Notes under the pieces: generated by a model
Seen by the model: the letters and a program-made list of their open reading frames with translations, nothing else
The model's database searches: none
Told to the model about the DNA's origin: nothing
Made by a program: the position numbers and the translations under genes
In this document: piece after piece, positions 34,057-43,484 of the stretch
Numbering within the stretch: the stretch's first letter is position 1
Layout: each line of letters begins with the position of its first letter
NCBI RefSeq assembly: GCF_900091435.1
Contig: NZ_FMCS01000005.1
Span: forward strand, 1 to 64,000
DNA length: 64,000 bases
Direction: 5' to 3'
Source of the DNA: Micromonospora chaiyaphumensis
GTDB taxonomy: Bacteria; Actinomycetota; Actinomycetes; Mycobacteriales; Micromonosporaceae

Positions 34057-34984
34057 CGGTGGCCGGTCCGGTCGCCGCGTCGGCCAGGCCGGGGTCCCTC
34101 GCCGTGGCCGGCTGCGGCTCGTCGGGCGGCTGCGGCGGGGAGATCCAGGTGACCAGCACCACCGAGATGATCATGAGAAGGAACCACGACGCGAGCTTCG
34201 CGGGCGAGACGAGGTGCCAGCCGCCCAGCTGGCTGGGATAGAGCCAGGCGTTGGACCAGGTGGCGATGTTCTCGGCGAGCCAGATGAAGAAGGCGACCAG
34301 GAGGAACGCCAGCAGCAGCGGCATGCGCCACCGGAACCGGAAGATGCGGAACTGCATGACGCAGCGCCCGAACACGAGCGCGACGGCGGCGATGAGCAGC
34401 CACCGCACGTCGAACAGGTAGTGGTTGGTGAAGAAGTTGGCGTAGATGGCGGCGGCCAGCACCGCCGTCACCCAGCGCCTCGGGTAGCGGGTGAAACGCA
34501 GGTCGAACAGCCGGTACACCCGGACCAGGTAGGAGCCCACCGCGGCGTACATGAAGCCGCTGAAGAGGGGCACCGCGCCGATCCTCAGCACGCCCTCGGG
34601 CGCGTAGGACCAGGAGCCCACCTCGGTCTTGAACAACTCCATGGCCGTGCCGACGAGGTGGAACAGCACCACCACCCGCAGCTCGCGCAGGGTCTCCAGG
34701 CGCCCGGCCACCATGGCGATCTGGATGGCGACCGCCGCGAGCGTCAGGAAGTCGTTGCGGGCGAACGCGGCGTCGCCCGGGTACCACAGATGCGCCGCGA
34801 AGATGACCGCCAGCATCGCCCCACCGAAGACGCAGGCCCAGGCCTGCTTGAACCCGAAGACCGCGAACTCGGTGAGCCAGCCGGCCGGCCCGCGCCGGGG
34901 CAGCCGGGCGAGCACCGCCCGGAAGCGGGCGTCGATCGCGCGTTCGGCCGTGGTGAGGGCGGCGGGTCCGGACGGGTTGTGCAT
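34031..34984 (-). CDS. DUF817 family integral membrane protein
   Basis: A 317-residue polytopic protein with about eight to nine predicted helices. It has the DUF817 landmarks EFAVFGFKQAWACVFGGAML, FHLVGTAMELFKTEVGSWSYAPE, GVLRIGAVPLFSGFMYAAVGSY and AENIATWSNAWLYPSQ. The conserved polar residues inside helices (Lys/Glu/Trp) suggest a membrane enzyme or transporter, but no function is established. The start ATG at 34984 has a GGG-containing site upstream (AGGGGGATGC). Its 3' end overlaps the GH10-like gene tail to tail. Confidence 0.85.
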   Translation of the reverse strand: MHNPSGPAALTTAERAIDARFRAVLARLPRRGPAGWLTEFAVFGFKQAWACVFGGAMLAVIFAAHLWYPGDAAFARNDFLTLAAVAIQIAMVAGRLETLRELRVVVLFHLVGTAMELFKTEVGSWSYAPEGVLRIGAVPLFSGFMYAAVGSYLVRVYRLFDLRFTRYPRRWVTAVLAAAIYANFFTNHYLFDVRWLLIAAVALVFGRCVMQFRIFRFRWRMPLLLAFLLVAFFIWLAENIATWSNAWLYPSQLGGWHLVSPAKLASWFLLMIISVVLVTWISPPQPPDEPQPATARDPGLADAATGPATVTRPAPGR

Positions 34985-34994
34985 CCCCCTGACG

Positions 34995-36194
34995 CTATCG
35001 CGCGCCGACCCGCGTCTCCCGGCCCGTGCGGCGCAGCGCGAGCAGGGCGACCACGGCGAGCACGAGGACGGCGACCGTGTACTCCTCGGCGGTCCGGCGC
35101 AGGCCGCCGCCGTGGACCACGAGGAACCCGGCGATCACCGTGGGCAGGCCGAAGCCGACGTAGGAGATGATGTAGAGCAGCGAGAGCACGCCGGCGCGCT
35201 CGTGCGCCTCGACCAGCGGCGTGACGGTCTTGAGGCTGCCCTGGAAGCCGCCACCGAAGCCGACGCCCCCGAACGCGAGACCGACGAAGAAGCCGGCGAT
35301 GGAATCGGCGGAGACCGACACCAGCGTGATGACCATGCCGACGACGAGCGCGGCGACGCCGGTGAGCATGACGGTTCGCGCGGGCCGGTCGCGCAGCACG
35401 AGGATGGCGGCGGACCCGAAGACGGCGAAGACGAAGATGCTCAGGCCCCCGAGCACGATCGAGGAGTTCATGAGGGCACGCACGAGCGCCGGGCCGAGCG
35501 CGGCGAAGAACCCCGCGAGGGCCCAGACGGCGAAGGCGACCGGGGCGACGGCCAGCAGGGGCCCGCGTACCGCGGGGGGCAGCCGGATCTCCGGCCGCAG
35601 GCTCCGCAGGGCTCCCGCCATCGGTGTGACCGTCTCCGGCATCAGCAGGACCCCGATGCCCTGGATGAGCAGGACCACGAGCAGGACGAGGTACACCAGA
35701 CGCGTCGGTGCGGGCAGGTACTGGACGAGCAGCGCGGAGAGCAGCGCACCGACGCCGGTGCCGATCCCTGGGGCGATCGAGTTGGCGAGCGTGCCGCGGG
35801 ACCGGTCGACGTCGAGCATGCCGGCGGCCGCCGCGCCGGTGGCGGCGCCGGCCGCGATGCCCTGGACGACGCGCGCGGCCACCAGCTCGGGTACGCCGCC
35901 GGCGAGGACGAAGATGACCAGCGAGATCATCTGGACCGCGATCGCGGCGAGCAGGACCGGGCGCCGCCCGACATGGTCGGAGAGCTTGCCCACGGTGAGC
36001 AGGGACGCCAGCACCGCGGCGGCGTAGACGGCGAACACCAGGGTGGTGGTGATCGACGAGAAGTGCCAGCGCGCCTGGTAGATCCCGTACAGGGGGCTCG
36101 GGGCCGTCGACGCGGCGACGAACGACACGATGATCGAGGCGAGCAGGAACAGGGCGACGTCCGGCGTGAGGCGCTGCTGCTGGCCGATGCTCAT
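34995..36194 (-). CDS. MFS transporter
   Basis: A 399-residue major-facilitator protein with 12 predicted helices. Motif A in loop 2-3 reads GKLSDHVGRRPVLL, and the sugar/drug-exporter-like start is SIIVSFVAASTAPSPLYGIYQARW. FGGVGFGGGFQGSLKTVTPLVEAHERAGVLSLLYI is typical of actinobacterial drug-efflux-like members. It starts at the ATG at 36194 with GAGGAG 9 nt upstream; the frame continues further upstream without function. It lies downstream of the DUF1223 gene (38-nt gap), so the two may be co-transcribed. The substrate is unknown. It is close to the NRPS cluster but separated by two genes. Confidence 0.9.
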   Translation of the reverse strand: MSIGQQQRLTPDVALFLLASIIVSFVAASTAPSPLYGIYQARWHFSSITTTLVFAVYAAAVLASLLTVGKLSDHVGRRPVLLAAIAVQMISLVIFVLAGGVPELVAARVVQGIAAGAATGAAAAGMLDVDRSRGTLANSIAPGIGTGVGALLSALLVQYLPAPTRLVYLVLLVVLLIQGIGVLLMPETVTPMAGALRSLRPEIRLPPAVRGPLLAVAPVAFAVWALAGFFAALGPALVRALMNSSIVLGGLSIFVFAVFGSAAILVLRDRPARTVMLTGVAALVVGMVITLVSVSADSIAGFFVGLAFGGVGFGGGFQGSLKTVTPLVEAHERAGVLSLLYIISYVGFGLPTVIAGFLVVHGGGLRRTAEEYTVAVLVLAVVALLALRRTGRETRVGAR

Positions 36195-36232
36195 CAGGCA
36201 GTGCTCCTCGGGTGTGCGGCGCGCGGCCGGGC

Positions 36233-36949
36233 TCAGGCGGACACGTCGACGGCCGCGGCGCCGACGACGGCCCGTTCCCCCTCCTGCTGCACGTAGCCGA
36301 TCACCGACGCCTGCGCGGGATCGAGGTCCGGCGGCACGGACAGCTCCACCCGGCCCTCCTCGGCGTTCAGGCCGACCGAGGTGAAGGCCCGCACGACGTT
36401 GTCCTGCCGCAACCGGCGGCCGGCGTTCTCGCCCCGGGGCACGTCGTTCTCCAGGCCGCGCTCCACGACCGCCACGTGCAGCATGCCCCGCGCGGGCGGC
36501 CGGTCGACCCGGTAGTCCACGGCCACGTGCCCGCCGCCCGCGTTCCCGACCGTCAGGGCGAGCGGCGCGGTGGCCGCCGCCGACAGCGCGGAGGTGATCG
36601 CGTCGGCCGCCCGCCGCCGGTCGGAGCCGACGAACTCGGCGGTGCCGTTGACCACCATCTGCGGCGTGTAGAGGTGCCCGGTGCCGAACGCCCGCGCGTA
36701 CGCCTCCTGCCGGGCCGTGTACGCCGCGGCCGCGTAGGGATCGGGCCAGCCCAGGTGGTCCCAGTAGTCGACGTGGAAGCCGAGGGCGAAGACGGGCTCG
36801 CCCCGCCGGCGGGCGTCCCGCTCGATCTCGGTCAGCACCTCCTCGGCGGGCGGGCAGCTCTCGCAGCCCTGCGAGGTGAACATCTCCACGACGGCGAAGC
36901 CGCCGTCGCCCGCCTGCGGCGGCGACCCGGTGGGCGAGAGGTCCGTCAT
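36233..36949 (-). CDS. DUF1223 thioredoxin-fold protein
   Basis: A 238-residue protein of the DUF1223 family. The opening strand carries the CxxC-type site FTSQGCESCPPAEEVL, then FHVDYWDHLGWPDPYAA, the cis-Pro region YTPQMVVNG, and a beta-sandwich C-terminal half. There is no signal peptide at the chosen ATG (36949, AGGAG site), so it is predicted cytosolic, although many homologues are exported. A redox role is inferred from the CxxC. It is 86 nt downstream of the PLP enzyme that ends the NRPS operon, so read-through from that cluster is possible. Confidence 0.85.
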   Translation of the reverse strand: MTDLSPTGSPPQAGDGGFAVVEMFTSQGCESCPPAEEVLTEIERDARRRGEPVFALGFHVDYWDHLGWPDPYAAAAYTARQEAYARAFGTGHLYTPQMVVNGTAEFVGSDRRRAADAITSALSAAATAPLALTVGNAGGGHVAVDYRVDRPPARGMLHVAVVERGLENDVPRGENAGRRLRQDNVVRAFTSVGLNAEEGRVELSVPPDLDPAQASVIGYVQQEGERAVVGAAAVDVSA

Positions 36950-37035
36950 GGCGTGGCTCCTGGCGTCCGTCGGTGCTGCTGGCGGCACTCCGATTCCCGT
37001 TGCCGCCCGGACCATGCACCGGCGCCCGCCCCGCG

Positions 37036-38208
37036 TCAGGTCGGTACGGTGTCCAGCGCCGCCCGGAAGTCGTCCACCAGGTCGGACGTGTCCTCGATGC
37101 CGGTGGACACGCGGACCAGCCCCTCCCCGATGCCGGTGGCTGCCAGCTGGCCGGCGTCCACGATCCCCGCCCACATCGACCGGGGATGCACCACCAGCGT
37201 GCTGACGCTGCCCAGGCTGGCCGCGCGCTTCGCCAGCCGCAGCCCGGCCAGCAGGGCGGCGGCCCCCGCCCGGCCCGCCGCGAGGTCGACGCCGAGCACC
37301 CCGCCGAAACCGGTCATCTGCCGGCGCGCCAGGTCGTGCTGGGGGTGCGACGGCAGCCCGGGGTAGCGGACCCGGGCCACCGCCGGGTGCCCCTCCAGGG
37401 CCCGGGCCAGGGCGAGGGCGTTGTCGTTGTGCCGCTGCACCCGCAGCGGCAGCGTGCGGATGCCGCGCAGCAGGAGCCAGGCGTCCACCGGGCCGAGCGT
37501 GCTGCCGGTGACGATCGACGTCCGCCACACCCGCTCGACGAGCCCGGCGGGGCCGACGACCACGCCGGCCGACACGTCGGAGTGACCGCCGAGGAACTTG
37601 GTGCCGCTGTGCCAGACCAGGTCCGCCCCGGCGCCCAGCGGCCGCTGGTTGACCGGCGTGGCGAAGGTGTTGTCGACCACCACGAGCGCGCCCGCCGCGT
37701 GGGCCGAGGCGGCCACCGCCGCCAGGTCGGTCAGCTCCAGCAGCGGGTTGCTCGGCGTCTCCACCAGCACCAGGCGGGTCTCCGGGCGCAGCGCCCGCTC
37801 GAACGCCCCGCTGTCGGTCTGGTCGACCTGGGTGCAGGACACCCCGAAGCGCGGCAGCAGGCCGGTGGCCAGCGAGGTGGTGCCGCCGTACGTGCTGCGC
37901 TGCACCACCACGTGGTCGCCGGCGGAGAGCAGGGCCAGGGCGATCGTGCTGATCGCGCCCATGCCGGAGGCGGTGACCAGGCCCGTCTCCGCCCCCTCCA
38001 GCTCGGCGACCACGGCCGCCACCTGGGCGTGGTTCGGGTTGCCGTAGCGGGTGTAGAAGGCGCTGCCCCGGGCCTCGGTGGCGATCTCGGTGAACCGCTC
38101 GTCGGACTCGGCGCTGAACGTCGCGCTCTGCACGATCGGCGGCGCCACGGCCCCACCGGGGACCAGGCCGTCGTCGCCGTGCACGGCGGCCGTGCCGGGG
38201 CCGGTCAT
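37036..38208 (-). CDS. PLP-dependent Cys/Met-metabolism (cystathionine gamma-lyase/synthase family) enzyme of the NRPS cluster
   Basis: A 390-residue fold-type-I PLP enzyme. It shows YTRYGNPNHAQVAAVVAELEGAETG (cofactor phosphate region), VETPSNPLLELTDLAAVA, VVDNTFATPVNQRPL (the Asp pairs with the pyridine N) and the Schiff-base lysine in VWHSGTKFLGGHSD. Family members do gamma-elimination or gamma-replacement on homoserine or cysteine derivatives. The ATG at 38208 overlaps the NRPS stop (ATGA), so it belongs to the biosynthetic operon rather than to primary sulfur metabolism. Its likely job is making a non-proteinogenic amino-acid precursor or modifying a carrier-bound one (inference). No met or cys genes lie nearby. 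Confidence 0.88.
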   Translation of the reverse strand: MTGPGTAAVHGDDGLVPGGAVAPPIVQSATFSAESDERFTEIATEARGSAFYTRYGNPNHAQVAAVVAELEGAETGLVTASGMGAISTIALALLSAGDHVVVQRSTYGGTTSLATGLLPRFGVSCTQVDQTDSGAFERALRPETRLVLVETPSNPLLELTDLAAVAASAHAAGALVVVDNTFATPVNQRPLGAGADLVWHSGTKFLGGHSDVSAGVVVGPAGLVERVWRTSIVTGSTLGPVDAWLLLRGIRTLPLRVQRHNDNALALARALEGHPAVARVRYPGLPSHPQHDLARRQMTGFGGVLGVDLAAGRAGAAALLAGLRLAKRAASLGSVSTLVVHPRSMWAGIVDAGQLAATGIGEGLVRVSTGIEDTSDLVDDFRAALDTVPT

Positions 38209-41200
38209 GAGCGCGCCACCCGGTCCACCAGCGCCCCGTAGCTGCCCAGCGCCGTGAACTCGGGCAGCGTGAGGTCGCTGCCGTGGCGCTGCCGCAGCAC
38301 GGTGACCAGCCGCAGGGCGCGCAGCGAGTCCCCGCCGGCGGCCAGGAAGTCGGTGCCCGGATCACGCGGCGCGGCACCGAGCACCTCCTGCCAGGCGCCC
38401 GCCACCCGGGTGGCCCACTCGCCGCGCGCGTCGCCGGCCGCCGGCCCGGCGGGGGCGACGGGCGGCAGGGGCGCGGCCGGGTCGGCGGCCAGCAACCGGC
38501 GGAAGCCGTCGGCCAGGGCGTCCACCCGTTCCGCGGGAACGTGCCGGTGGTCGTACTGGACGGTGAGGGCCAGCCGGCCGGTCCCGGCGTCCAGTTCGGC
38601 GTCGACGGCGAGGCTGAACGCCACGTCGACGGTGATGCCCCGGCTGTCCACGATGCGGCTGCCGCCGTCGGCGGGACCGTGCGGGAAGTGCGTCCAGTTG
38701 AAGAAGTGGTCGAAGCGGGGGCCGGCGCCGCCCGCGCGGACGATCTCGGCGAGCGGGAACCGGTGGTGCCCCATCAGCTCCCGTTCCGCCCGCCACACCT
38801 CGGCGGCCAGTTCGGCGGGGGACCGGGTGCCCAGCGCCACGCGCACCGGCAGGGTGTTGAGGAACAGGCCCAGGGTGGCGTCGCTGCCCTCGCCCTCCGG
38901 CCGGCCGCCGACGACCAGGCCGCTGACCACGTCGTCCCGGCCGGCCAGTTCGCCGATCAGCCGCAGGTGGGCGGCGAACAGCCAGGACTTGACCGGGACG
39001 CCGGCTGCCCGGGCCGCCGCGCCGACGGCCTCCGTGGTGCCCGCCCGCAGCGGCACCCGCTGGGTGGTGGTGGTCCGCGGCTGCGCCCCGCCGAGCAGCA
39101 GCGGCCGTGCCGAGCCGGCCCCGTCCAGCCAGAACCGGCGGGTGGCCGGGTCGGCCAGGGCGCGCCGCTCCGCCGCCACGTACTCCCGGAACGGCAGGCC
39201 GGGATCGGCCGGGCGGGCCCGGCCGGCCCGCTCACCGTCGTACGCGGCGAGCAGGTCGGTGAGGAACCGGTGCAGGCTCCAGCCGTCGAGGATGCCGTGG
39301 TACTCGGCGACGATCAGCGTGAACGCGTCGTCGTCCTCCCGCACGGCGTGCAGGCGCAGCAACGGCGGGCGGGCCCAGTCGAACGGGCGTGCCCGCTCCT
39401 CGGCGACGAGGTCGTCGATGCGCGCCCGGCGGGCCTGCGGGTCGGCGCCGGCCAGGTCGGTCACCGGCACCTCGACCGGCACGTCCGCGTGCACGAGCTG
39501 CAACGGCTCGGAGTACGCGCCCAGCGCGAACCCGGTCCGCAGCACCGGATGGGCGGCCACCAGCCCGGCCAGCGCGCGGCGCAGCGCCGCCGCGTCCAGC
39601 GGTGCGGCGACCCGGTGCGCCGTGACGTTGTGGTACATGGCCGGGTCGCCGGTCAGCTCGCCGTGGTAGACCATGCCCTGCTGGAGCGCGGTCATCGGGT
39701 ACGCGTCGGCGAGCCCGCCCGGCAGCCGTTCCCGGTCGGCGGCGGACACCAGCGCGAACCGCCCGGTCTCCGCCACGCCGGGCCCGGTCTCGACGCCGTC
39801 GAGGTTGAGCTGCCCGTGCTCGACCAGCTCCCGGATCGTCTGGTGGGTGAAGATGTCGTTGAGCTGGAAGGACAGCCCGCGCTTCTGCGCCGCCACCTGC
39901 ATCTGGATGCTGCGGATCGAGTCCCCGCCCAGGGCGAAGAAGCTGTCGGTCACCCCGAAGTCGGCCACCCCGAGCACCTCGCGCCACGCCTCGACCAGGA
40001 TCTCCTCGGCCCGGTTGGCGGGGGAGACGCCCGCGCCGGGCCGGCCGAGGCGTGGCGCGGGCAGCGCCGCGCGGTCGAGCTTGCCGTTGCGGGTCAGCGG
40101 CAGCTCGTCGAGGAGCACGACCGCGGCCGGGAGCAGGTGGGCGGGAAGCCGGTCGGCCAGCCAGCCGGACAGCCGCTCGGACAGCGGGCCGCCCGCCGGT
40201 GCGGCCGCCGTGACCACCGCGGGTCGCGGGTCGTCGGCGTACCCGGGACGCACGGCGTGCAGCGTGTGCCGGTCGGTGCCGGCCAGCAGGTCGTCCTGCC
40301 GGGTGACCACGGTGAAGCCACGCGCCTCGAAGAGGGCGACCAGCTCGGCGAGCCGGCCCGCGGTGTCGGCACCGGGCGCGTCGTGCACCTCCATGGCGAC
40401 CTGCGCGATGAGCGGCCAGTGCCGGTCCTCCAGCCCGGCCAGCACGTCCGCCTCGGCCCGCTGCACGTCGATCTTCAGCAGGTCGATCCGCTCCGGGGCG
40501 AGCTCGTCCAGGACGGCCGAGAGCGGCCGCACCGGCACGGTGAGCTGCCGGCCGGCGAAGCGCTCGGCGAGCAGTTCGTCCACCCGGCCGAGCAGGACGT
40601 CCCGCTCGTCCGCGCCGGCGTCGCGCTCGTTGGTCAGGTACCGCTTGATCACCGCGACCTCGGCGTCCGGGTCGGCGTAGGCGGCGTGGCCGGACATCAT
40701 CGAGTAGCCCGGGTAGTAGGTGAAGGACACCTCCCCGGCCGCCCGGGCCAGCCCGAACCCGTGCACGGTGGCCGGCACGCCGAACTCGGCGACGTTGCGG
40801 CGCAGCACGTCCACCACCGACGGCACCGGCTCGAACGCGTGGATCGTCGCGTCCGGACAGACGGCGTGGACGAAGAGCGAGAACATGCCGATGTTCGCGC
40901 CCACGTCGAGCACTGTCGCACCGGGCCGCAGCACGATGCCGTCGCGCAGGTAGACCTGCTGCACGAAGATCTCGTCGTACAGGTAGCGGGTCTCGTGGGG
41001 GTTGACCCCGGCGATCCGGTCGACGTCGACGGCCGGGGCCGGCCGCTCGCCGGGCCGGACGTAGGCGACGAGCCGGTCGCCGTACCCGTCGTCGTCGCGG
41101 GCGACCACCGCGGCGTCGGCGACCTCGGGGTGCCCGCGCAGGACGGCGGCGACCTCGCCCGGCTCCACCCGGAACCCGTGGATCTTCACCTGGTCGTCCA

Positions 41201-43484
41201 GGCGGCCCAGGTAGCGCAGCCGCCGGTCGGCGTCGAAACGGACCCGGTCGCCGGTCCGGTAGACCCGCGCGGTGCCACCGGACGGCAAGGCCACCTCGAC
41301 GAAGCGCCGGGCCGTGGCCTCCGGGTTGCCCAGGTAGCCGTCGGCGAGCTGCGGGCCGCTGACGCAGAGTTCGCCGGCCACGCCCGGCGGCACCGGCCGC
41401 AGGCGCTCGTCCAGCACCCACACCCGGACGCCCGGCAGCGGCCGGCCGATGGTCGGGGCGTCCCCGGCGCGGATCTCCGCGGCGCTGGTGTCCACGGTGC
41501 ACTCGGTCGGGCCGTACAGGTTGACGGCGCGGACGCCGGGCAGCGCCGCGACCGTGTCCCACAGGTCCGGCGGGACCGCCTCGCCGCCGAGCAGCAGCAG
41601 GCCGGGCAGCCGGGTGTCCCCGGCACCGGCGAGCAGGATGCGCAGCTGGGCGGGGGTCAGGTCGAGCACGTCGACGCCGTTGCCGGCCAGCGCGGCGGCG
41701 AGCGCCGCGCCGTCCCGGCGGACCTCCTCGGGCACCAGGTAGAGGCTGCGGCCGTGGCCGAGCTGCACGAGCTGCTTGACCGAGGCGTCGAAGGTGAGCG
41801 GGGCGTTCACGGCCACCCGCAGGCCGGGGTGGCTGCCCGCGTACACGGTCTGCTCCAGCGCGCCGGCGAGGTGCGCCGCGGCGCCGTGCGACACCTGGAC
41901 CGGGCGGGGCGTGCCGGTGGAACCCGACGTGAAGATCACGTACGCCGGGTCGGCCGGGACCGGCGCCGCGGCGGGCGGCGGACCGCCGGCCGCGACCAGG
42001 TCCGCGACGCTCACGGTCGCCGGGCCGCCGGCGCCGACGACGACCTCCGCGCCGACCGCCCGGAGCTGGGCGGCCAGGCGCGGCGCCGGGGCGTCCGGGT
42101 CCAGCGGCACGAACACGGCCCCGGCCCGCAGCACGCCGAGGAACGCCACGACGGTCTCCCGGGACCGGGCGGCCAGCACCCCGACCGGAGCGCCGGCGAG
42201 GCCACGCGCCGCGAGGGCACCGGCCACCCGGCCGGCCCGTTCGCGCAGCTCGTCGGCGGTGTACGCGCCGTCCGCGGCGACCACCGCCGGGGCATCCGCG
42301 GCCATCCCGGCGAGGCCCGCGTCCAGCAGGTCCACGAGGGTACGCGCGGCCACCTCGGAGGGGGTTCCGGCCGCGTCGGACAGCCAGCTGGCCTCCCCGT
42401 CGCCGAGGACGGCGAGCGGGGCGCCGTCGGTGAGCGCGGCGGGCAGGCTGCGCAGGACGGCCAGCAGCGCGTCGAGCAGCCACTGCCCGCCGATCACCCG
42501 CAGGACGACCCGGTCGCCCTCGGCCAGCGCGGTGAGCTGCGGGCCGGCAGCCGGTGCCGGGTCGGCGACCGTCACCTGCACGGCGCCGAGACCGGCCACC
42601 GTGGACGCGTCCACGGCGGGCAGCAGCGCGAAACCGGCGACCGCCCCGGACTGCTCGTCCACCGGGTCGACCAGGTGGAACGTCTCCTCGGCGGCGACCT
42701 CGGCGGCGCGGACGCCGGCCAGCAGGTCGGCGGGGGCGGCCGGCAACGGCAGGGCCAGCCGCAGCGGGCCGTAGCCGCCCAGCGGGCCCACCACCCCGGC
42801 GGTGCCGTCGGCCTGCCGGCCGTCGCTCCACCGGGCCAGCACCAGGTCCGCCTCGTCGGCCCCGTCCGGCGCCTCGGCCCGGCGGGACACGGCGACAGCC
42901 CAGGCGGCGAGCAGCACGGTGCCCGGCTCGACGCCCGCGGCCCGGGCCGCGTCGGCGAGCGCGGCGGCCGGCACCGTCGCGGTGACGATCGCGCTCGGGT
43001 CGTCCCCGGCCGGCGTGACCAGCCGGGCGGCCGGCGCGGCCGGCGCGCGGGCCGGCGCCTGCTCCCGCTCCTCCAGCTGCCACTCGGCGACGTCGAGGAA
43101 CTGCAACGCCTCCGGGTCCTCCGGCAGCACCTCGCCGGCGTACGCCTGAGCCAGGTCGGCCAGGACCAGCCGGAGGCTCGCCGGGTCGGCGATCAGCGGG
43201 GTGGCGGCCAGCTCCAGCGCGTCGTCGGTCAGCGTGACCGACAGGTCGCCCTGGGCCCCGACCGTCACGGCGCGGGCGTCGTCCACGTCCTGCAGCGGCA
43301 CCCGCAGCCCGGGGTGGTGCACCAGGGTCAGCCGCAGCGCCTCGTGCCGGGCCACCACCGTGTCGACGGCGGCCTGCAACCGGGCCCGGTCCAGCGGCCG
43401 GCCGAGCCGGACCCGCGCCCGGACCAGGTCCTGCTTCCCGGCCCAGGCCAGGCGCTGGATCGGCGACAGACGGTATCCGTTCAC
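38205..43484 (-). CDS. NRPS: degenerate C, A(Glu-like) interrupted by FkbM methyltransferase, T, C, T
   Basis: A 1,759-residue synthetase. Residues 1-360 are a shrunken condensation-like domain lacking HHxxxDG. The A domain runs from about 385 (YVIFTSGSTGTP; NLYGPTECTVDTS), and its hand-read code DAKDLGLVDK is one change from the glutamate code DAKDLGVVDK. Between A8 (RLDDQVKIHGFRVEPGEV) and A9 (LPAHLLP) sits an FkbM-type SAM methyltransferase, about 820-1090 (VLDVGANIGMFSLF, IDLLKIDVQRAEADVL). Next are a T domain (LGGDSIRSIQ, about 1189), a C domain with EYHGILDGWS in place of the canonical HHxxxDG, and a final T (AAGGDSLRAL, about 1720) with no A domain of its own and no TE. The start GTG overlaps the oxygenase stop by 4 nt. 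Confidence 0.93.
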   Translation of the reverse strand: MNGYRLSPIQRLAWAGKQDLVRARVRLGRPLDRARLQAAVDTVVARHEALRLTLVHHPGLRVPLQDVDDARAVTVGAQGDLSVTLTDDALELAATPLIADPASLRLVLADLAQAYAGEVLPEDPEALQFLDVAEWQLEEREQAPARAPAAPAARLVTPAGDDPSAIVTATVPAAALADAARAAGVEPGTVLLAAWAVAVSRRAEAPDGADEADLVLARWSDGRQADGTAGVVGPLGGYGPLRLALPLPAAPADLLAGVRAAEVAAEETFHLVDPVDEQSGAVAGFALLPAVDASTVAGLGAVQVTVADPAPAAGPQLTALAEGDRVVLRVIGGQWLLDALLAVLRSLPAALTDGAPLAVLGDGEASWLSDAAGTPSEVAARTLVDLLDAGLAGMAADAPAVVAADGAYTADELRERAGRVAGALAARGLAGAPVGVLAARSRETVVAFLGVLRAGAVFVPLDPDAPAPRLAAQLRAVGAEVVVGAGGPATVSVADLVAAGGPPPAAAPVPADPAYVIFTSGSTGTPRPVQVSHGAAAHLAGALEQTVYAGSHPGLRVAVNAPLTFDASVKQLVQLGHGRSLYLVPEEVRRDGAALAAALAGNGVDVLDLTPAQLRILLAGAGDTRLPGLLLLGGEAVPPDLWDTVAALPGVRAVNLYGPTECTVDTSAAEIRAGDAPTIGRPLPGVRVWVLDERLRPVPPGVAGELCVSGPQLADGYLGNPEATARRFVEVALPSGGTARVYRTGDRVRFDADRRLRYLGRLDDQVKIHGFRVEPGEVAAVLRGHPEVADAAVVARDDDGYGDRLVAYVRPGERPAPAVDVDRIAGVNPHETRYLYDEIFVQQVYLRDGIVLRPGATVLDVGANIGMFSLFVHAVCPDATIHAFEPVPSVVDVLRRNVAEFGVPATVHGFGLARAAGEVSFTYYPGYSMMSGHAAYADPDAEVAVIKRYLTNERDAGADERDVLLGRVDELLAERFAGRQLTVPVRPLSAVLDELAPERIDLLKIDVQRAEADVLAGLEDRHWPLIAQVAMEVHDAPGADTAGRLAELVALFEARGFTVVTRQDDLLAGTDRHTLHAVRPGYADDPRPAVVTAAAPAGGPLSERLSGWLADRLPAHLLPAAVVLLDELPLTRNGKLDRAALPAPRLGRPGAGVSPANRAEEILVEAWREVLGVADFGVTDSFFALGGDSIRSIQMQVAAQKRGLSFQLNDIFTHQTIRELVEHGQLNLDGVETGPGVAETGRFALVSAADRERLPGGLADAYPMTALQQGMVYHGELTGDPAMYHNVTAHRVAAPLDAAALRRALAGLVAAHPVLRTGFALGAYSEPLQLVHADVPVEVPVTDLAGADPQARRARIDDLVAEERARPFDWARPPLLRLHAVREDDDAFTLIVAEYHGILDGWSLHRFLTDLLAAYDGERAGRARPADPGLPFREYVAAERRALADPATRRFWLDGAGSARPLLLGGAQPRTTTTQRVPLRAGTTEAVGAAARAAGVPVKSWLFAAHLRLIGELAGRDDVVSGLVVGGRPEGEGSDATLGLFLNTLPVRVALGTRSPAELAAEVWRAERELMGHHRFPLAEIVRAGGAGPRFDHFFNWTHFPHGPADGGSRIVDSRGITVDVAFSLAVDAELDAGTGRLALTVQYDHRHVPAERVDALADGFRRLLAADPAAPLPPVAPAGPAAGDARGEWATRVAGAWQEVLGAAPRDPGTDFLAAGGDSLRALRLVTVLRQRHGSDLTLPEFTALGSYGALVDRVARS

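Noticed and set aside
34995-36949. MFS transporter and DUF1223 protein as part of the NRPS cluster
   Set aside because: Same strand and close by, but an 86-bp gap follows the PLP gene, and the megasynthase already carries its own exporter domain; membership cannot be supported.
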